Shown: positions 34,925 through 58,131, counted from the first letter of the stretch. The stretch: 64,000 nucleotides of DNA from Branchiostoma floridae (GCF_000003815.2 NC_049981.1:11696964-11760963), one strand, 5' to 3'. The notes: generated by a model not told the origin, from the sequence alone. Numbers and translations are program-made.

Positions 34925-35041
34925 TCAAGCAGATGTATGGAGGGAAAGTTGTACTGTTAAATGACTGCCCCATTTGCTGATATTCAGCTATCCCAGCTGG
35001 AAAATATTATGATTGTACCATTCCAACATCTGCTTGAATAG
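34925..35041. mobile_element. Short fold-back element with CAAGCAGATGT ends
   Basis: CTTCAAGCAGATGTATGG at the left pairs with CCAACATCTGCTTGAA at the right. About 117 bp, non-coding. The end motif also appears in the large inverted repeat and near 51764. Confidence 0.6.
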
Positions 35042-35676
35042 TAGGGTGTGATTCATATGTAAGGTCAACAATACTCTTGGGACTTGGTTGTGGAGACAAT
35101 AAAAGACTGTTCGTAAATTAATTATGATGGAACTAAGCAGGCCAGGGCCAGGTACATGAATGGAATATATGCACAAGGTCACATTAATTAAGTAAATTTT
35201 ATGGATGGCATCCTCTTCACAATTTGAACCCACTTGTGGCAAGAGTGCAAGAAAAATAAGATGGGTACAAAAAAGTAGGGTGCCTTGTAAAAATTGAGAC
35301 CACTTAACATAATACAAATTGAAGCCAGTTTTTAGTCTTGTTTTAAAAAGTACACAGTGACACTGCTGTGATGTGGGCAAGTATTGCTTATGAAGTTGGG
35401 AACTTTATGTACAATGAAGGCTACCACATTACTTTTTTTTTTCCATGTCAACCTTTTTTTTTAAGCAGACAAAAGTCAATGCAATGTTGATGCCATTAAA
35501 GAAATGTACATTTGTCCAAAGTGTGAGCAATAGGCCACAAGTTATGGTTCTCCATGTGACCAGCCTCTGGGCTCTTCTTCATGCTGGTTGTTAACTATGT
35601 TGCATCTGGTCTTGTCACATGGAAGAAAAACTTTCCAGCAGGCTTAACTGTCCCAAGATGAATTACTACTGTATTA

Positions 35677-35990
35677 GACTGCACTGACTTAATTTTCTGG
35701 ATGACATCCTCTGGAGACACCAAAACCAATGCATGAGGGGAAAGAAGAAAAATCCAGCAAAAAAAAAAAAATGCTGTCAAACCACAGGACTAAAATCGTC
35801 TTTTCCCAGGCTTGCTTTCTTATTGACTTATGTTCACCTCCAGTAAGACAATCACTGCCATTTCAATGTTTTTACCATTTTTGTTTTAAGAGGGATGCTA
35901 TTGGGTGACATGTGGCCCCTTTTTTTAGAACATGAGCATTGATGCACATGCAGACATCATCCATAGAATTAAGTCAGTGAGAGTGGCCCT
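35677..35990. mobile_element. Second copy of the HDDC3-intron TIR element
   Basis: Left CACTGACTTAATTTTCTGGA and right (reverse complement of CACTGACTTAATTCTATGGA) resemble the ends of 31821-32913, continuing through GATGACATCC. Shorter and internally deleted. Confidence 0.7.
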
Positions 35991-36426
35991 ATCAATGTGT
36001 GATGACACCTGGTCAGTATTGCTTCACCTGTTGACAACTTCCATTGGTGCTAACTGGGTCAGCTGTGTTCAGGTATTTTGCACTGATTGGACTGGACAGG
36101 AAAGTAAATATACACTTCTTCAAAGTCAATATTCTTAAGCCTTGAGTGTCACTATGGTGTGGTCATGTCAGGTAAATTAGCATAGGTATTGGAAGGGTCC
36201 ACTTACACTGCTCTGGCGTCAAACACTTGGTCTCAGGGCAGGGACTTACAAGGGTTGCACATAGGGCAGTATCTAACCCTAACAGACTTGTAGGTAGCCA
36301 ACTTTGCAGACTCCTTGGAGCACCTATCTAATCCTGGGGGAGTGCTGATTCACAATTTCAACATGGGCTAAGATTCTCTAATGCCAGTGGAAATTTGTAT
36401 ATATTCTTTTTACTGCTTTATTTGAT

Positions 36427-36544
36427 TAGCATGAGCACCATCCTCTGTAGTGACCTCTGGCTCAATACTTCTGCTTGCTAACCACACAATAGCAAGCAAA
36501 AGTATTGCGCCAGCAGTCACTATGAAAGATTGGTACCCAGGCTA
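36427..36544. mobile_element. Fold-back MITE, TA-bounded, related to 15639-15816
   Basis: The two halves pair around TAGCAAGCARAAGTATTG and GTCACTA; the right end GGTACCCAGGCTA matches the 15639-15816 ends. Confidence 0.75.
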
Positions 36545-36559
36545 ATATTTGGTGACGCT

Positions 36560-37880
36560 AGGCTGTTATTTAACATGATACCGTTGTGAATATTGGTGTA
36601 GGGACTGGGCTAATGAAATAAATACGTCTACCGAGTGAATGCATTTCTTTGAAAGGTACTTTTGTAACACACTGTATTAGTGAATCATTGTGCGTGTGTG
36701 TGTGGGGGGGGGAGGTGAGTGTTAAGAGTATCAATGCATCGATATCAAGACTGACAAGAGGCAGTGTAGGAGTGATGTAGGAATGGTCTAATTTTGAGAT
36801 AACTGGGGTGTTATCATATAGGACGGCATGTTATCTAACATGCGCATTCAAATACATGTACAAAGAATAATAAATGAAGCATACAAGTACGAAGAACAGT
36901 TGACTTGGCATTTTTAATTTTATTCATGTCTGCCTGTGTCAATCATCACGGAGACTACATATGCTCCAAATCAATGAACATAGGACTCGTATTCCTGTCT
37001 ACAAAATCTATGCCAAGCTTAGTAAGTCTAATCAAAAGCTACAACAGGAGGGAGAAAAGCACAACTATTTGGTACGAATGTATATCTGGGCATCTCCTCT
37101 CTATTTTACAACTTTGTAAGGAGACAGTCCACGCAGACTGTTCCTTAATTGCCCAGCACTAATTCTTTCCTTCAAGCTTTGGTAGTGAGCTAGCAGTTGT
37201 CCTATCACTAGATGGAATGGGGTGCAAAGCCTTTACAAATTGAAGTAGAAAAACTGCAAACGCATACACAAATCTGCTAGGAGATACCGACATGGGGAGG
37301 GGGGCAAGAAATGCCGGGGCCGTTCCTTCTTTACACTGACTAGGCAGGTTACGTTGTTGTCACCCTCAAACTGTAAGAGCAAGTTTTAGCGATGCGGTCA
37401 CCCTCTTCTCTTACCACATCTCTGCCTTTAAATTTTTTTTACCCCCAGAAGTCTACGCTACGTCTACAGACAATAAAAATATACATTTTTTTCTGCACCT
37501 TAAAATCACCAATTGGCTTTCATTGGATCCTCAACATTTTGTACAGAACTTTATACACCCGTCTGGAACCCGCAAGCATCTTTGAGCGGCAGGGATGCGG
37601 GGGGAGAAGTGGGGTGATCGCACCATGGTCGTCTTCATTTTCTGAAGATCGCATGCACAGCAGAAGGAATGGAACAAATACCTCAGCGGCAAATTGAACA
37701 AGCGGACTCTTTTGCTAACTGCAAACTCACATTTATCAAACCAGTGAAATGACCAACATTAATAGTAAGCTATTCAAGATATGTATGTACATACAAAACT
37801 GGAGAAATGGGACCTAGCGGTATCCTATAGCTGACGTCAATTGAGGCCTCAGCTAACCAACAAATCAATTTCTCCCCCAA
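36560..37880. other. Intergenic DNA between HDDC3 and ANP32
   Basis: No gene recognised. It contains a GTGTGTGTGTGTG/poly-G stretch near 36694-36711. Confidence 0.4.
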
Positions 37881-37894
37881 CCCCTTGAACCAAG

Positions 37895-37900
37895 TTTATT
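37895..37900 (-). terminator. Candidate poly(A) signal of ANP32
   Basis: AATAAA on the minus strand, 222 bases after the ANP32 stop codon. It is the first such hexamer downstream. Confidence 0.5.
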
Positions 37901-38121
37901 GATGGCAACCAACAACTCATCTTGAGCTTGATCTCTGAAGCCGGTTGTTTTGAACAGGTAGTAACAGTTACTTACACTGTATCTATGGTCCCTTCCAAAC
38001 ATTGTAGATAAGAGCCAAGAGGAGTTATCGACCGACCACAATCAACTCATACCTTGTCTCTAGAAGTATCTACCCCCCGCTATCTCGTCTATACAGTATA
38101 AAACTAAGTCTCTGTGTAGCA

Positions 38122-47423
<9,302 letters not shown>

Positions 47424-47649
47424 CTTCTCTGTGAACGTGGATCTCGGCAGGGAAATGAAAGAAAAAACACAGCTCTGCTTGTCTCTCTCCTCTCGGCCGG
47501 CCCAAAATAAAGCACAAAGTTGGCAGCAACGCGCCAAGCCAAAACGAGCTAGGGGGCCTCAACCAATCCTCCAATCCAAGCAGGCCCTCTACGAAGTAAT
47601 GCGCACGTGGTAGGGACCAGTCTACACCTCAAAGGGTCTCCCTCCGAAT

Positions 47650-49310
47650 CAAAATACCGATAAATTATTACATTTTCTTTAAAATATCAGCACGAAGTCC
47701 TTAAGATTACCATGATTGCTTTTTTATTCAACCAATCATATCAAATCAAATCTTGAGCGTGTCACAGACGTCCCAGTACCCTCCCCGCTTTTATAAAATG
47801 GTTTATCCCTATAAGTGAGCTTGTGTACTACCAATGGGCCAATAGTGGGGCGGACGCGCTTTTGAAAATAGGTCAGGAAGGCGGGAAACAAGTTAGCTTC
47901 TCACCTGCCCAGGTGTCTCTTTGGCATTGGCAGCGGGAAGAGCAACGTTTTATACATAGACAGTGTCCTTGATCACTATTAAACCTTGCTACGTTTTGCA
48001 CAGGGAATAATCAACTGGTTTTCCCAAAATGGAAAACAACAAATTGCTGATGGTCTTTGAGGAGCGAAATGGAAGAAGATACTATACAAACAACAAACAA
48101 TAAAGCAACAAATCTTTTGAATGCTGAGAAACAAAACACTGCGTTGCTCCATACTCATAACCTAAATGCTTCTTTTGCAACAAAGCCACAACTAATATTG
48201 AACAGGGTGCTCTTGCAATGCAATCTGAATCAAAAAGTGTCATTTGCATATTCATCTCCATTCATTTTTACAGGTATATTTGCTCCATTTCAAATCTACT
48301 GACTATGTGGCAAACATAACGAAGAAGAAGATACAGGAAAAATAAACATACATGTACTTCACGAACATTGGAAGAAAACAAGAATATTCATCCACAATAA
48401 GTTGAATAATAGTCAAATCTGAAGAACTTTGCAGTACTTTAGAATTTGAATCAATGACAGAATACCAAAGTCTCTATAAAATCAATATACATGTACTATT
48501 TAGAGAGAGATGGGTTGCTAGCTACTTGGAAAGCACTGATGCACAATGTAGAAAAGTGCAAGGCATCCTACTGTACGGTACCATGTATCAATATGGTGAC
48601 ACTTCCAGGTGTTATGACTCAAAATTCTTACTTTGAAATGCTTGTAACTGAGAATGACAGGAAATGACCACCAGACTTTCAAACTCAGGCCAGGCTTTCT
48701 AAGTTCTAACTGTACATATGTACATTTTGTGCAGTAAATGACCTATAGATAAAAATCAAGGAGAGGGATGCTACTAAGGTGGATTGGTAATCTCCCAGAC
48801 ACCTAAATGCCACCATCCAACAGAAAAAGCATTATTCCTCAGCTCATTCGAGGACAGGTCCGACAAGTGTTCACCGTTGCCTATGAATAACCAAGATGTC
48901 AAAGTCATGGTTATAACAAGTCTTAAATATTGCAGTATTTTCCTATCAGGTGAGGTAAGCATTTTCAATGATTTTGTTTTTTTAACTAAACATTTGTAGA
49001 TAATCCTAACATCAAATAAAAGAATATGAGGCCTTCAGGAGGCAGGGCTCAGAGCCATTGTAAAATCTTTTTTTTTTTTTAATAAAAAATATTGGCTCAT
49101 TTCTTCCTACTTTTACAGATAGACTTGCTAGTTCTACAGAAAAATTGAGTATTGTCCATTGTACTCATGGTGTACTGAAATTTGTGCAATCATATCTGTG
49201 CAATCATATCTGATAAGCTGTTGGGTCCCACTTGGAGACTGTTGCAGACACAACTATCTAGGGTGGTCCTGGAAATTGAGGCCTTGGCACCCAGTGCAGC
49301 TATTAAGTGT
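47650..49310. other. Upstream flank of ANP32, nothing recognised
   Basis: AT-rich, no conserved reading frame, no clear repeats. Confidence 0.4.
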
Positions 49311-49312
49311 TA

Positions 49313-49515
49313 GTCTCCATCAGGCCTTCCTACGGAGGTGCGGGGATTGTAGAACTCGGCAAAAAAGCGGGAAATCGGCCATGGGAGTCATCCACGCTTA
49401 GATTCATGTTTCCACTGCACAGCCAACCAACTCCTCTGGTATCAAAACTCCCCTGGCAAATTGTTCTCTCTATAATAGCCATTGTAGTCAGTCTGGTAGA
49501 GACTACTAAAGTGTA
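49313..49515. repeat. Dispersed repeat, copy 3 of 3
   Basis: Matches 21010-21200 and 33866-34250, uninterrupted, ending GTAGTCAGTCTGGTAGAGAC. Confidence 0.85.
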
Positions 49516-50890
49516 TGTTCTGATAGAAAAACATTTTGAGGCTGTATCCATTATTCAGCAAGACAAAATGGGCATACAAATAATGACGGACATGCAAAGA
49601 TCTTGCCAACTCAGAGCATTCCTCCATTTACATTGAATTGTGTGCTATCAGAAAGGCTAAGAACAGGGATGTACTTAGTATGGAGGAGACTTGTGCTAGA
49701 GGCAACCATGGTCCCCGACCCTCCTGATGAGGATGGGACTAGGTGAGGTGAGGTGTGTGTGCTATCGTTATTAAGAAGAAAGTTCTATGATAGATCTATA
49801 TACTATCTTTTAAGGCTTTTAAGTCATTTAAATTGTTTGTAAGGAATGATGATCAAGTTGAAATTCCTAGCACCCGCCAAATGTAGTACTGGTATTTGGT
49901 GTCGATGATATTTTCAGCACACCACAAGCAACATATCACCAAGCCCCCTGGCTTTTCATGGCCTTCAAACTAAGCCCAGAACATTCTGTCCTCCTGATCA
50001 CTTGATCCCTGTTTTACACAACCTTTTGTATAATTTGGATTTAGATAATCTTAGAACTACACAATTATTAGCGTGTGCTACCACTTAAAACCAAAACTTG
50101 TCAGAGTCATAAATCACAAAACATTGGCATCTACTAGTATCACTAATTGTCTTCAAAACCTTTCCATCTCTGTCAAATAAGTAAAATTTACTAAAAACAG
50201 TCTGAAGAGACAAATATCTAGTGCTGGTGAAAGTCTGATATTTCAGTCCATGCATGTAGTCTGTAGATCTTTTTCTTCTGTCATCTTTTATTTCTCTCAA
50301 CTTTATTCCATCATCATCACAGGTGGGTTGCCTGGACCAAGTCTCCTCTTCCAGACATTATTTATTCCCAATGATTAATATCATTGTGCAATTTGTTCTT
50401 TCACATTCTCCCTTCCCAGTCTGTTTTGCAAAAGGTAACACATAAGGCAAAATGCACATATTTTTGTCTACATTCTTAATATACAAGTCAATAGCTGATT
50501 TCATGTCACGACTGTAATAACAACCCCAACAAGTTACAAATTTCAAGGCCATCTACCTTATATATAGTAAGTTATACCCTAGACAATGACTTATCGTTTT
50601 GTTTGATAAAAGAATACCTACAATGGAGGTCCTATTCCTGTTCAACCAAATAGATACATGCACAAGATTATGAATGAGTGACAGACTGTCATGGTTTTTA
50701 ACAGTCTATTTCTAAAATGTATCTACTTTCATGATGGTTTTAACTGGTGGCAGGAGGGGGAAAGGTAATCTCGGAGTCCAGGCAGATCTTGCTGAGGAGT
50801 TTCATCAAACAATGCCTGGAGATTTAATTAGGGAAAGGAGGCTTTCAAAGTGTGTAAAAAGCCACTGCAAACAATTCAAGGTGTAGACTA

Positions 50891-51017
50891 CTGTACTTCC
50901 TGAAATTTATTATCACAGTAGTTTTAATTATGTTCCAGGTTTTCGCGTCAACTACTTAACCACAAAACCACTGCAGACACTCCATCTCCTCCTTACCTCG
51001 CCATAAGGCATTTACAG
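50891..51017. mobile_element. TA-flanked MITE related to 34007-34204
   Basis: Starts CTGTACTTCC, ends GGCATTTACAG, TA on both sides. It abuts the next element directly. Confidence 0.5.
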
Positions 51018-51019
51018 TA

Positions 51020-51580
51020 CAGTCAAACTTGTCTATAGCGACCATTCAATGGACTAGAGAAACGTGGCCACAGGCACTATAGACAGGTGGCCACTATATT
51101 AGACTGTAGAGAAAATGTTGATCAATTGACCACGAGCAATACATTTTCCGTACCCACTTATCTTTCTCACCAAGTAACATTGTCTGGATCGTCTGAGAAT
51201 TCAACTTACCCTGCAAAAGTCAAATCTATTAAAAATACTTGATATTGCCATGCGGAAATGTTGGTAAATTCGCCGAAAAAAGACTTGCACTCTAACGTTC
51301 GAGGCACCTTCCACTAACGCAAAAATGACCCTGTCGGGAACTCAAAATCTTTTTTGAAAACTGTGACTTTAAACTCAGCGCCGGGTGACATAAGGGCCCT
51401 GTATGGTTGCAATAAGCAGTGTTTTCATATCTACGGGATCGGAAGTCATGTGGCCATGGCCGCGTTGGACAGGCGGTCGCTATAGACTATTTCTTATAAT
51501 GCTTAGGTCAATGGGAAAAATCTGAGGGACTGACAAAAGGTGACCGCAATGGCCAGGTGGTAATACAGGTTTGACTGTCT
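51020..51580. mobile_element. TIR element with CAGTCAAAC ends
   Basis: The left end CAGTCAAACTTGTCTATAGC pairs with the right end (reverse complement of CAGTCAAACCTGTATTACCA). CTATAGAC/GTCTATAG, GTGGCCA and GGACAGGCGGTCGC subterminal repeats occur. No coding frame. A solo end of the same type is at 63552-63580. Confidence 0.8.
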
Positions 51581-51599
51581 GCCACTGTAATTATGCACA

Positions 51600-54300
51600 T
51601 GTCCTACAATCACGGTCCTTTATCCTTTGGAGAGATCATCTCAAACATCTGTGGGAGTGTCCCTGTTATCATGACAATAGCACAATCTCAAAAATGGTAA
51701 CCAACAACCACTGCCAAGTCTGCATTACAACTTCAAGAAACATCTATGCCTGGATTTTAAGCTCCAAGCAGATGTTGCAGCCTAGATGGTTTCTTCTCTC
51801 TGATGGTTTGCTTACTAGTAGTTAGGGACCTGGACGAGAAGTCATTCAGACGGACTATCAGAAGATCAATGAGTACACACTGTTACATTTTGTTATACAT
51901 GTATGTATTTTTGTAATACAATATGTGTAAGGATCCTGCTATCATGTTTACAGCTTTATATGCAATCTGATGATGATGCAATCTGCATCTTTGTTATATT
52001 TTGTATGCCCTTCATCTCCACCTTCATAACATAAGAAGCAGCCTGCAGGCCCCTTCTCTTGAATAGATTAATAAGGTTCAAACTAACGTGACATCACAAT
52101 CGCCAAGGGGTAATTTCTACCGGTTCTAACTGAAATACATAAGATTACTCAGACACAACAAGTTCGTGGAGACATCAGGCTATAGTATATACCTCCTTGA
52201 GGTATAGCAGCACCCAGAGGGAATCATTATCACAGAAAATCTTATTCTTGTAAAGTTGTAATGACTGGATACACTCTTCTCAATAAACCAGCCTCACAGG
52301 GAAAGGCATCAAGCATCAAGCCAAAGGCTTCACCATTAAGCTCTTTCCCAGGATATAGAGGCTTTTTTGTCATTTAGCCACATGCATTTCTTCTGGTCTT
52401 TATATATGGTTAATTAAACTAAAGGGAACTAGGACCTTTGAACAGTAGCAATCTTTATCTTTTGGTACTTGGCGTATTGCAGAATAGTGTGTGTTTGTTA
52501 AACTTAGAGATTAATCCTAATAGCTGATTCAAGTCTATAAATTACAATTCTCTGAATGCATATAACATCTAAGAAAATACAAACTTGCATCTCTAACTGA
52601 GATGTGTTGAGCAATTGCAGAAAATGTAACTCTACTCTGGTTTCTCAGTTAATATCAAACTTTCAATTTATTTTATTTCAATCTTTGACTTTGAGTAATA
52701 ATGTAATCAAGGGACAGAGAATATTTGCTATAGCCTGACCGGAGTTTGAAAAGAAATTGCACTGTCAATAGCGATGTAAATGGATTGAATTACAGTTACT
52801 GTAACATTATTCTGTTTTGCAGTCCAGTCATAATGAACACAATATTTGTCAACATGTACAAACCTTTAACAATTCAATAATTTAAGGTATTCATTAGTAA
52901 CCACACTTCAATAGTTTGCAGATATGTTTTTAAAAGCATGTTTAGAATTTGTAAATGTGTGATGACAGAATAGTGTAAAATGTACATGAATGTTGCTGTC
53001 AGAAGGATACATCAGTGTTAGGGTACAGAATGGGCTAGACAGGTCCTCAGCCTAGCTTGTCCATGGTTACTAGGATATTGCTATGGCAACCATATGTCAC
53101 TGTACAGTATACCCTGACCTTCTAGAGGCCAAGATCAGTAGTAACAATTATGTAGTGACAATCATCAACAATGGGGGAAAAGACCTCCAAGTAAGGCATG
53201 CATTTATTTACCACCTGTATAGTAGTAGTACCCATTATTTGATTATACTGATGGGGTCATTGACACAGGTAGTCAGCAGTCACTAGTCTTCACTCAGTTC
53301 AGTCAATGATATAAAGACAACTTTTCTTTCCACATACTAGTATTGAATTGGAGTTATATATAAATCTGTAGAACACATGCAAAGATTAAGAATGGCAACA
53401 AGTGTAATTCAACATTATATTGTTTCTTCCATCTATCCACGCAGATAGACCATAAAACTTAAAAGAAAGTCTATTAGAAGTTATTAGCATATATCTAGGT
53501 CACTGTAATCATCTCTGTATGGCACAAATGGATTCATCAACTTGATAAAGTTGGAAAACACTAGCTATTTTTAACATTATCGTTACATGTATATCATATA
53601 CATAGTGATCATGCCAGCCTTAAGTTGTAATAATTACTTTCTGTGACATATATCACACTTGTTAGGAAAGTAATACAGGCAACATCAAACAACATTCTGT
53701 GCTTAGCATAATCTGTATATTTCCAATCTATCTGTACAATATGCAATACCAAAGTCTTGTGCTTTGTAAACCCTTTCTATGTGCCTAATGTAACTCAAAG
53801 TACTTATTGTTCAGTCACCTGGTGAGGGCTAGCTCTTTGTTGTAATAATAGTTATTGGCTAGTTGGATTCTCTCAAGCTGGATATTTTTACACAGTCACT
53901 AATAAATCCTAATATCATAAATGTAATAAACATGTAGCATATGATCAGAAAATAAGCAGTTTTCTTCATAAGTTCATAACTGTACCTTTTAATAATAAAA
54001 TGAAATTCAAATAAAAATAACATCCCTCAACATTATCCATTCAATGCATTGTTGTTTTTCATGAGTAAACTGAAACATTACTAAAGGGTGCATGGTAACA
54101 ATTGCATGCATCCATCTCTGTGGATGCTGCGCTTTGATGAAATAGCTGATGAATAAAATTACTTACTTAAGTTACTACCTGGAGCCTTTTTGAAAAAGGC
54201 AATATTCAATGAATAAAGCAAAAACATCTGCACATATTTCAATCTGATTGTCTGTATATGTCATCTTCTTTATATGATAACATATATTGGACGTCTATTT
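51600..54300. other. Non-coding AT-rich stretch
   Basis: No exon-like frame with flanking splice sites was recognised. A CTCCAAGCAGATGTT block at about 51764 matches an arm of the large inverted repeat. Confidence 0.4.
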
Positions 54301-54379
54301 CTGGATGAAGTGGTCCAACATCCGGGTCCTTTGGAGGGTGTTTACCCACCTCATTATTTACATAACTGAAAAAGGCTGG

Positions 54380-54820
54380 TCACGTGATATCCGCCATCTT
54401 ACCCGCTCGGAAAAAAACTACCCGACCGGCCAAATGTGTATTTTCCCCCGCAATCCAATGAAGAACTAGTAACAGAAAGCGAATAAAGTTACCTTGGCGC
54501 GCGTCAGCACGGGTATTTTCAGCTCCGCGGTGTCGGTCTGACCCGATCCGTCATTTTGGGCGTCTTTTCGCCAGCTCTGTCACCCCGGCGGACTTTCCGG
54601 CGGCAAAAATTTTCCCGCTCCACCATCGCTGCCAAACTTCTCCATTTTGACGACGACGAAAGGCTGCATCGAACTAGTGGAGTGAATTGAGGCTGCGATA
54701 CGTAAAAAGGCGGATCTGAATGGGTGTGTCCCAGTGCCTTTGCACGGTCACCCCGCCGCCATTTGCACAAAATACAATCGCAGTCCGACTTGCCCTCATA
54801 CAAGTAGAGTGTTTAGATAG
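54380..54820 (-). promoter_or_regulatory. Second GC-rich promoter-like patch with candidate non-coding exon
   Basis: TCACGTGA, AAGATGGCGG (minus, 54400-54391) and a CpG-rich block are followed on the minus strand by a good donor, GCCAAG/GTAACT, at 54493/54492. Only short open frames precede it (ATG at 54645 closes after 21 codons, ATG at 54626 after 35). It could be an upstream first exon of ANP32, or of an RNA or gene not otherwise seen. Confidence 0.4.
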
Positions 54821-55769
54821 CAATGCCGCCAACCCCCCTCTAAGGACTATTGATGCCATTCACTAACCAACTGATTTGAATAAAGCGTGGCAGAAGGCGG
54901 AAGTTGGACTCGATCTGCCACAAATGTATTCATATGACATACAAATAGGTGCTGAAGAGTAAGCCAAAAAGTTCGGCCTTATCTTTTTCTATCCGATAAT
55001 CGTATAATTAGCAATTAGTTAGCTAACAAACATAAAGGGCTAGTTAATTGGTCTATCGATTATCTAGATAGTTAACTTATTAACTGCGTTATCAACTTAT
55101 TGGATTTACAATAAAAACATTATCACGGTGAAAGCATCATTGGCGCATACGGTTTGATGACTTTTCCTGGCCATACTTAGCGATTGGAAAACTCTTTTTT
55201 TTTTCCAAACTCAACAAATAGAAACTTCCTTCACGTGTCTTACTTGTGCGATAATCTCCAACTTTACAATGTAATGTACCGATTTCCGAGCTTTTTCGAC
55301 GTCGTAAAGGAAAGTATCAGAATGAGCGGTTTTCAGTAAATTATCTGCGCGCACCGTCTCGGTCAAGACGCGCTTAAAATACAGCAAAAAGAGCGAAAGT
55401 CACAAGGGGAAGGTTGGCTTAGGTCTATCTTACATAAGCGTGATTACTATTGGTTTCAAGGAGCACCTTGGTTGTATTGATTAATTTTGTTCGCAGACCA
55501 TTCGTTGTTGCCCTTTGTGCGCTGTAACACCGTCCGATGAACTTCAATTTTGTTTCAAGGACACTCCGCTAACGGTTTGCCTGTCACGGAGATTGAGTTC
55601 TCCGCTGCCTTGCTACTACAACTTGAATTGGTGATGTATTAGCTTCGGCTGTCGACATTGCTATGGAAAATAATATATACATATGCGACAAAAGATTCAC
55701 AAGCAATGTTTGACTCGCTCAGTGTTTTAAGAAGTTCCCAAAGTTCCCAAATCTGTGTACTAGTCAGTG

Positions 55770-56800
55770 CAAGGTGCTTAAGCGGCAAACATCGATCTCT
55801 ACGTCACCCAATATCACAAGGGTCATTCTAGATGTATGTAAAACATCTGGACCTATTTGGAAAGTTTTCACTGGCTATATTCATTTTGTAGATTTTCACA
55901 TTTTACTATTTGGCCGGACTGCATACACATACTGTACCCTATGCATGGCATGATCCGCATCATTGCTACCGGTCGCGCCCATGAAAAAGTGGATACAGCG
56001 ACTGTCAAATTACCAAAATTCTGTCTTTTCGTGAATAATAATGAGGAAATCGCGCGAAAGCCTCGCAGTGCGGTTTGAATACTTTTTAGGCTTCTTTGAC
56101 TTGGTTTCAAAAATGCAACCATTCCAAATCGGGGATGACAATATCTAAGATATTTCTCACCCAAAAGCACGTAAAAGTATGACGTAAATCTTATCAAATG
56201 TTTCGTTTACAATTTATTGATACATTAACGCATGCAATATCCTTGAAGTAATCGTGTGTACATGTATGTCATGTGGGTTGTTACGTTTTGAAGGGCTATC
56301 ACATCCACATTTTATAATTGTGAAACAAGAAAATGTTAAACGAATACAACGATGTTTTTACATGAACAGATCCATTTTTTCCTTTCAAAATGTTGTGAAA
56401 GGTGTACATTTGTGGATGCAATATATCATTGATCGCCAGGGGAGGCGTTTGATTGCAGAAAAAGTGTCACAAGTTACTAGTAGATTTTTTTTGCCGTTTT
56501 CTGAAACAATGACGAATTTAAAGACGATTATGCCATATTCTGTATATCACGTAGTTTCATAACCTTCGTAATCTTTATTTACGCGCAACCACACCAGTTT
56601 GGGGGCGTTCCGAGGATGAGTCACAGAGAGTGGACTTCTGTTCTACTGTGAAAAGGCGGAATACGTAAAAATACGGTGATTAGAAAATACCCCCAGAACG
56701 TTCGCAACCTAACAGGTGTATAAAATGACAGTAACACAAAAAGTTGACATGATGGGAGAGCAATTATAGTCTTTCTATATTTCAAAGAAGCACTGACTAC
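55770..56800. repeat. Third copy of the large repeat
   Basis: Same orientation as 14525-15610. Shared blocks: AGATGTATGTAAAACATCTG versus AGACGTATGTAAAATGCTTT, GGACCTATTTGGAAAGTTTT, ACTGTCAAATTACCAAAATT, GTATATCACG, GTTYRGAGGATG and ATATAGTCTT. Non-coding. The block TGTGAAACAAGAA at about 56320 matches the right arm, not the left. Confidence 0.75.
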
Positions 56801-58116
56801 AATCTGACATGGTACTGTAAAGCCAAAGAACAGCGCGTAGCGGCTGCGGGTCTTTCCTGGGCCCCTTAAGGCTACCAACGTCACATTTCCAAACCGGGGC
56901 CCGGCCGGGCTGTTTCAACTTTGTGGAGACGAAAAATATAAATGTATACGTAAAAATATACACAAATAATGCCCACGACTATTCTCTTCCGTCTTGTGTA
57001 GTTCGGTGTATTTTAATTTATGTCATACTTTTCGTTCCCGAAAGCTGCCCAACTGCGCCCCGGTTTGAAAATGTGACTTAATTACCGGTACTAGTTACTA
57101 GTACGATGCGCGCTTTTCTCTAGAATTAATTGATGGCAGCCATTTAACCGGACATATGACGAATTCAATGATGCAATATTAATTACTCTGAACCCTAAAA
57201 CGATTTGTCCTGACTTTGAGATGTTTCATTGCACATATGGTGATAACCATAACCATTAACAAATGCACTTGTAATCTGATAGACACAGAATGTAAACAAT
57301 GATAGTCGGCAGAGGCTTTAATGCAGTGTTTACTACATTTTGTATTCAGCACATTGTCTCTCGTTTCTATAGAAATGAACGTGCAATCTGACCTTTGATA
57401 GCTACTTCTTACGTCCATAATGACACGATGTACAATACAAATAAAAAACATGAAAATAAGACCATATATTAACAATCACAATCCATGTACAAAATAACGT
57501 TGAAGGCACAATAACAGATCATATTTCACAATGTGAAAAAATCGAATATAGTAGAGAAAATCTAATGGTACAGATAAAAACAGTAAAAAACAGATATTAA
57601 GTAAAAAAAGACACAGTGATATATGAAGGTGTTTACTTGAGCTAAATTTCTCCACTCTATTACTTTTGATTGTCACAACTCGATTAACATTTTCCAACAT
57701 CTACACATACATCTGTATCACACTATTGTTGAGCACATTTGTCATGGCAAAGCTCACATACCCAGACACTACATGTTTGCACTGTGAGACCTGTGTATAG
57801 CAGAGCACCATTGGGATTCATTACACTTAGTACATCAGAGAAGCCCCTTCTTAATTCAATATAAGAACAGTCACCCAGAAACTGGGACAGACATTGCAAC
57901 GTATTTTTTTACATCCTTTCATTCTGTTAAGCGTAACAGCAATATTTTCCTGAACACATGCTTTACAATTTGCACCTTGAAAAAGTATAAGAGTGGTATT
58001 ATTTGATGTGGTATTCTATGAACAAAACCAAGTGTTGATCATCTAACTGGCCTTTTAGTAACAGTCTGACTTTCTTCATGGCAATAATGCATGACTTGTA
58101 CGACGTTAGACTGCAG

Positions 58117-58131
58117 CTAGGTGGCGCTGCT
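58117..58131 (+). promoter_or_regulatory. CTCF-like motif
   Basis: CTAGGTGGCGCTGCTGCAG contains AGGTGGCGC, a good match to the CTCF core; it lies in the coronin 3' flank. Confidence 0.35.
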
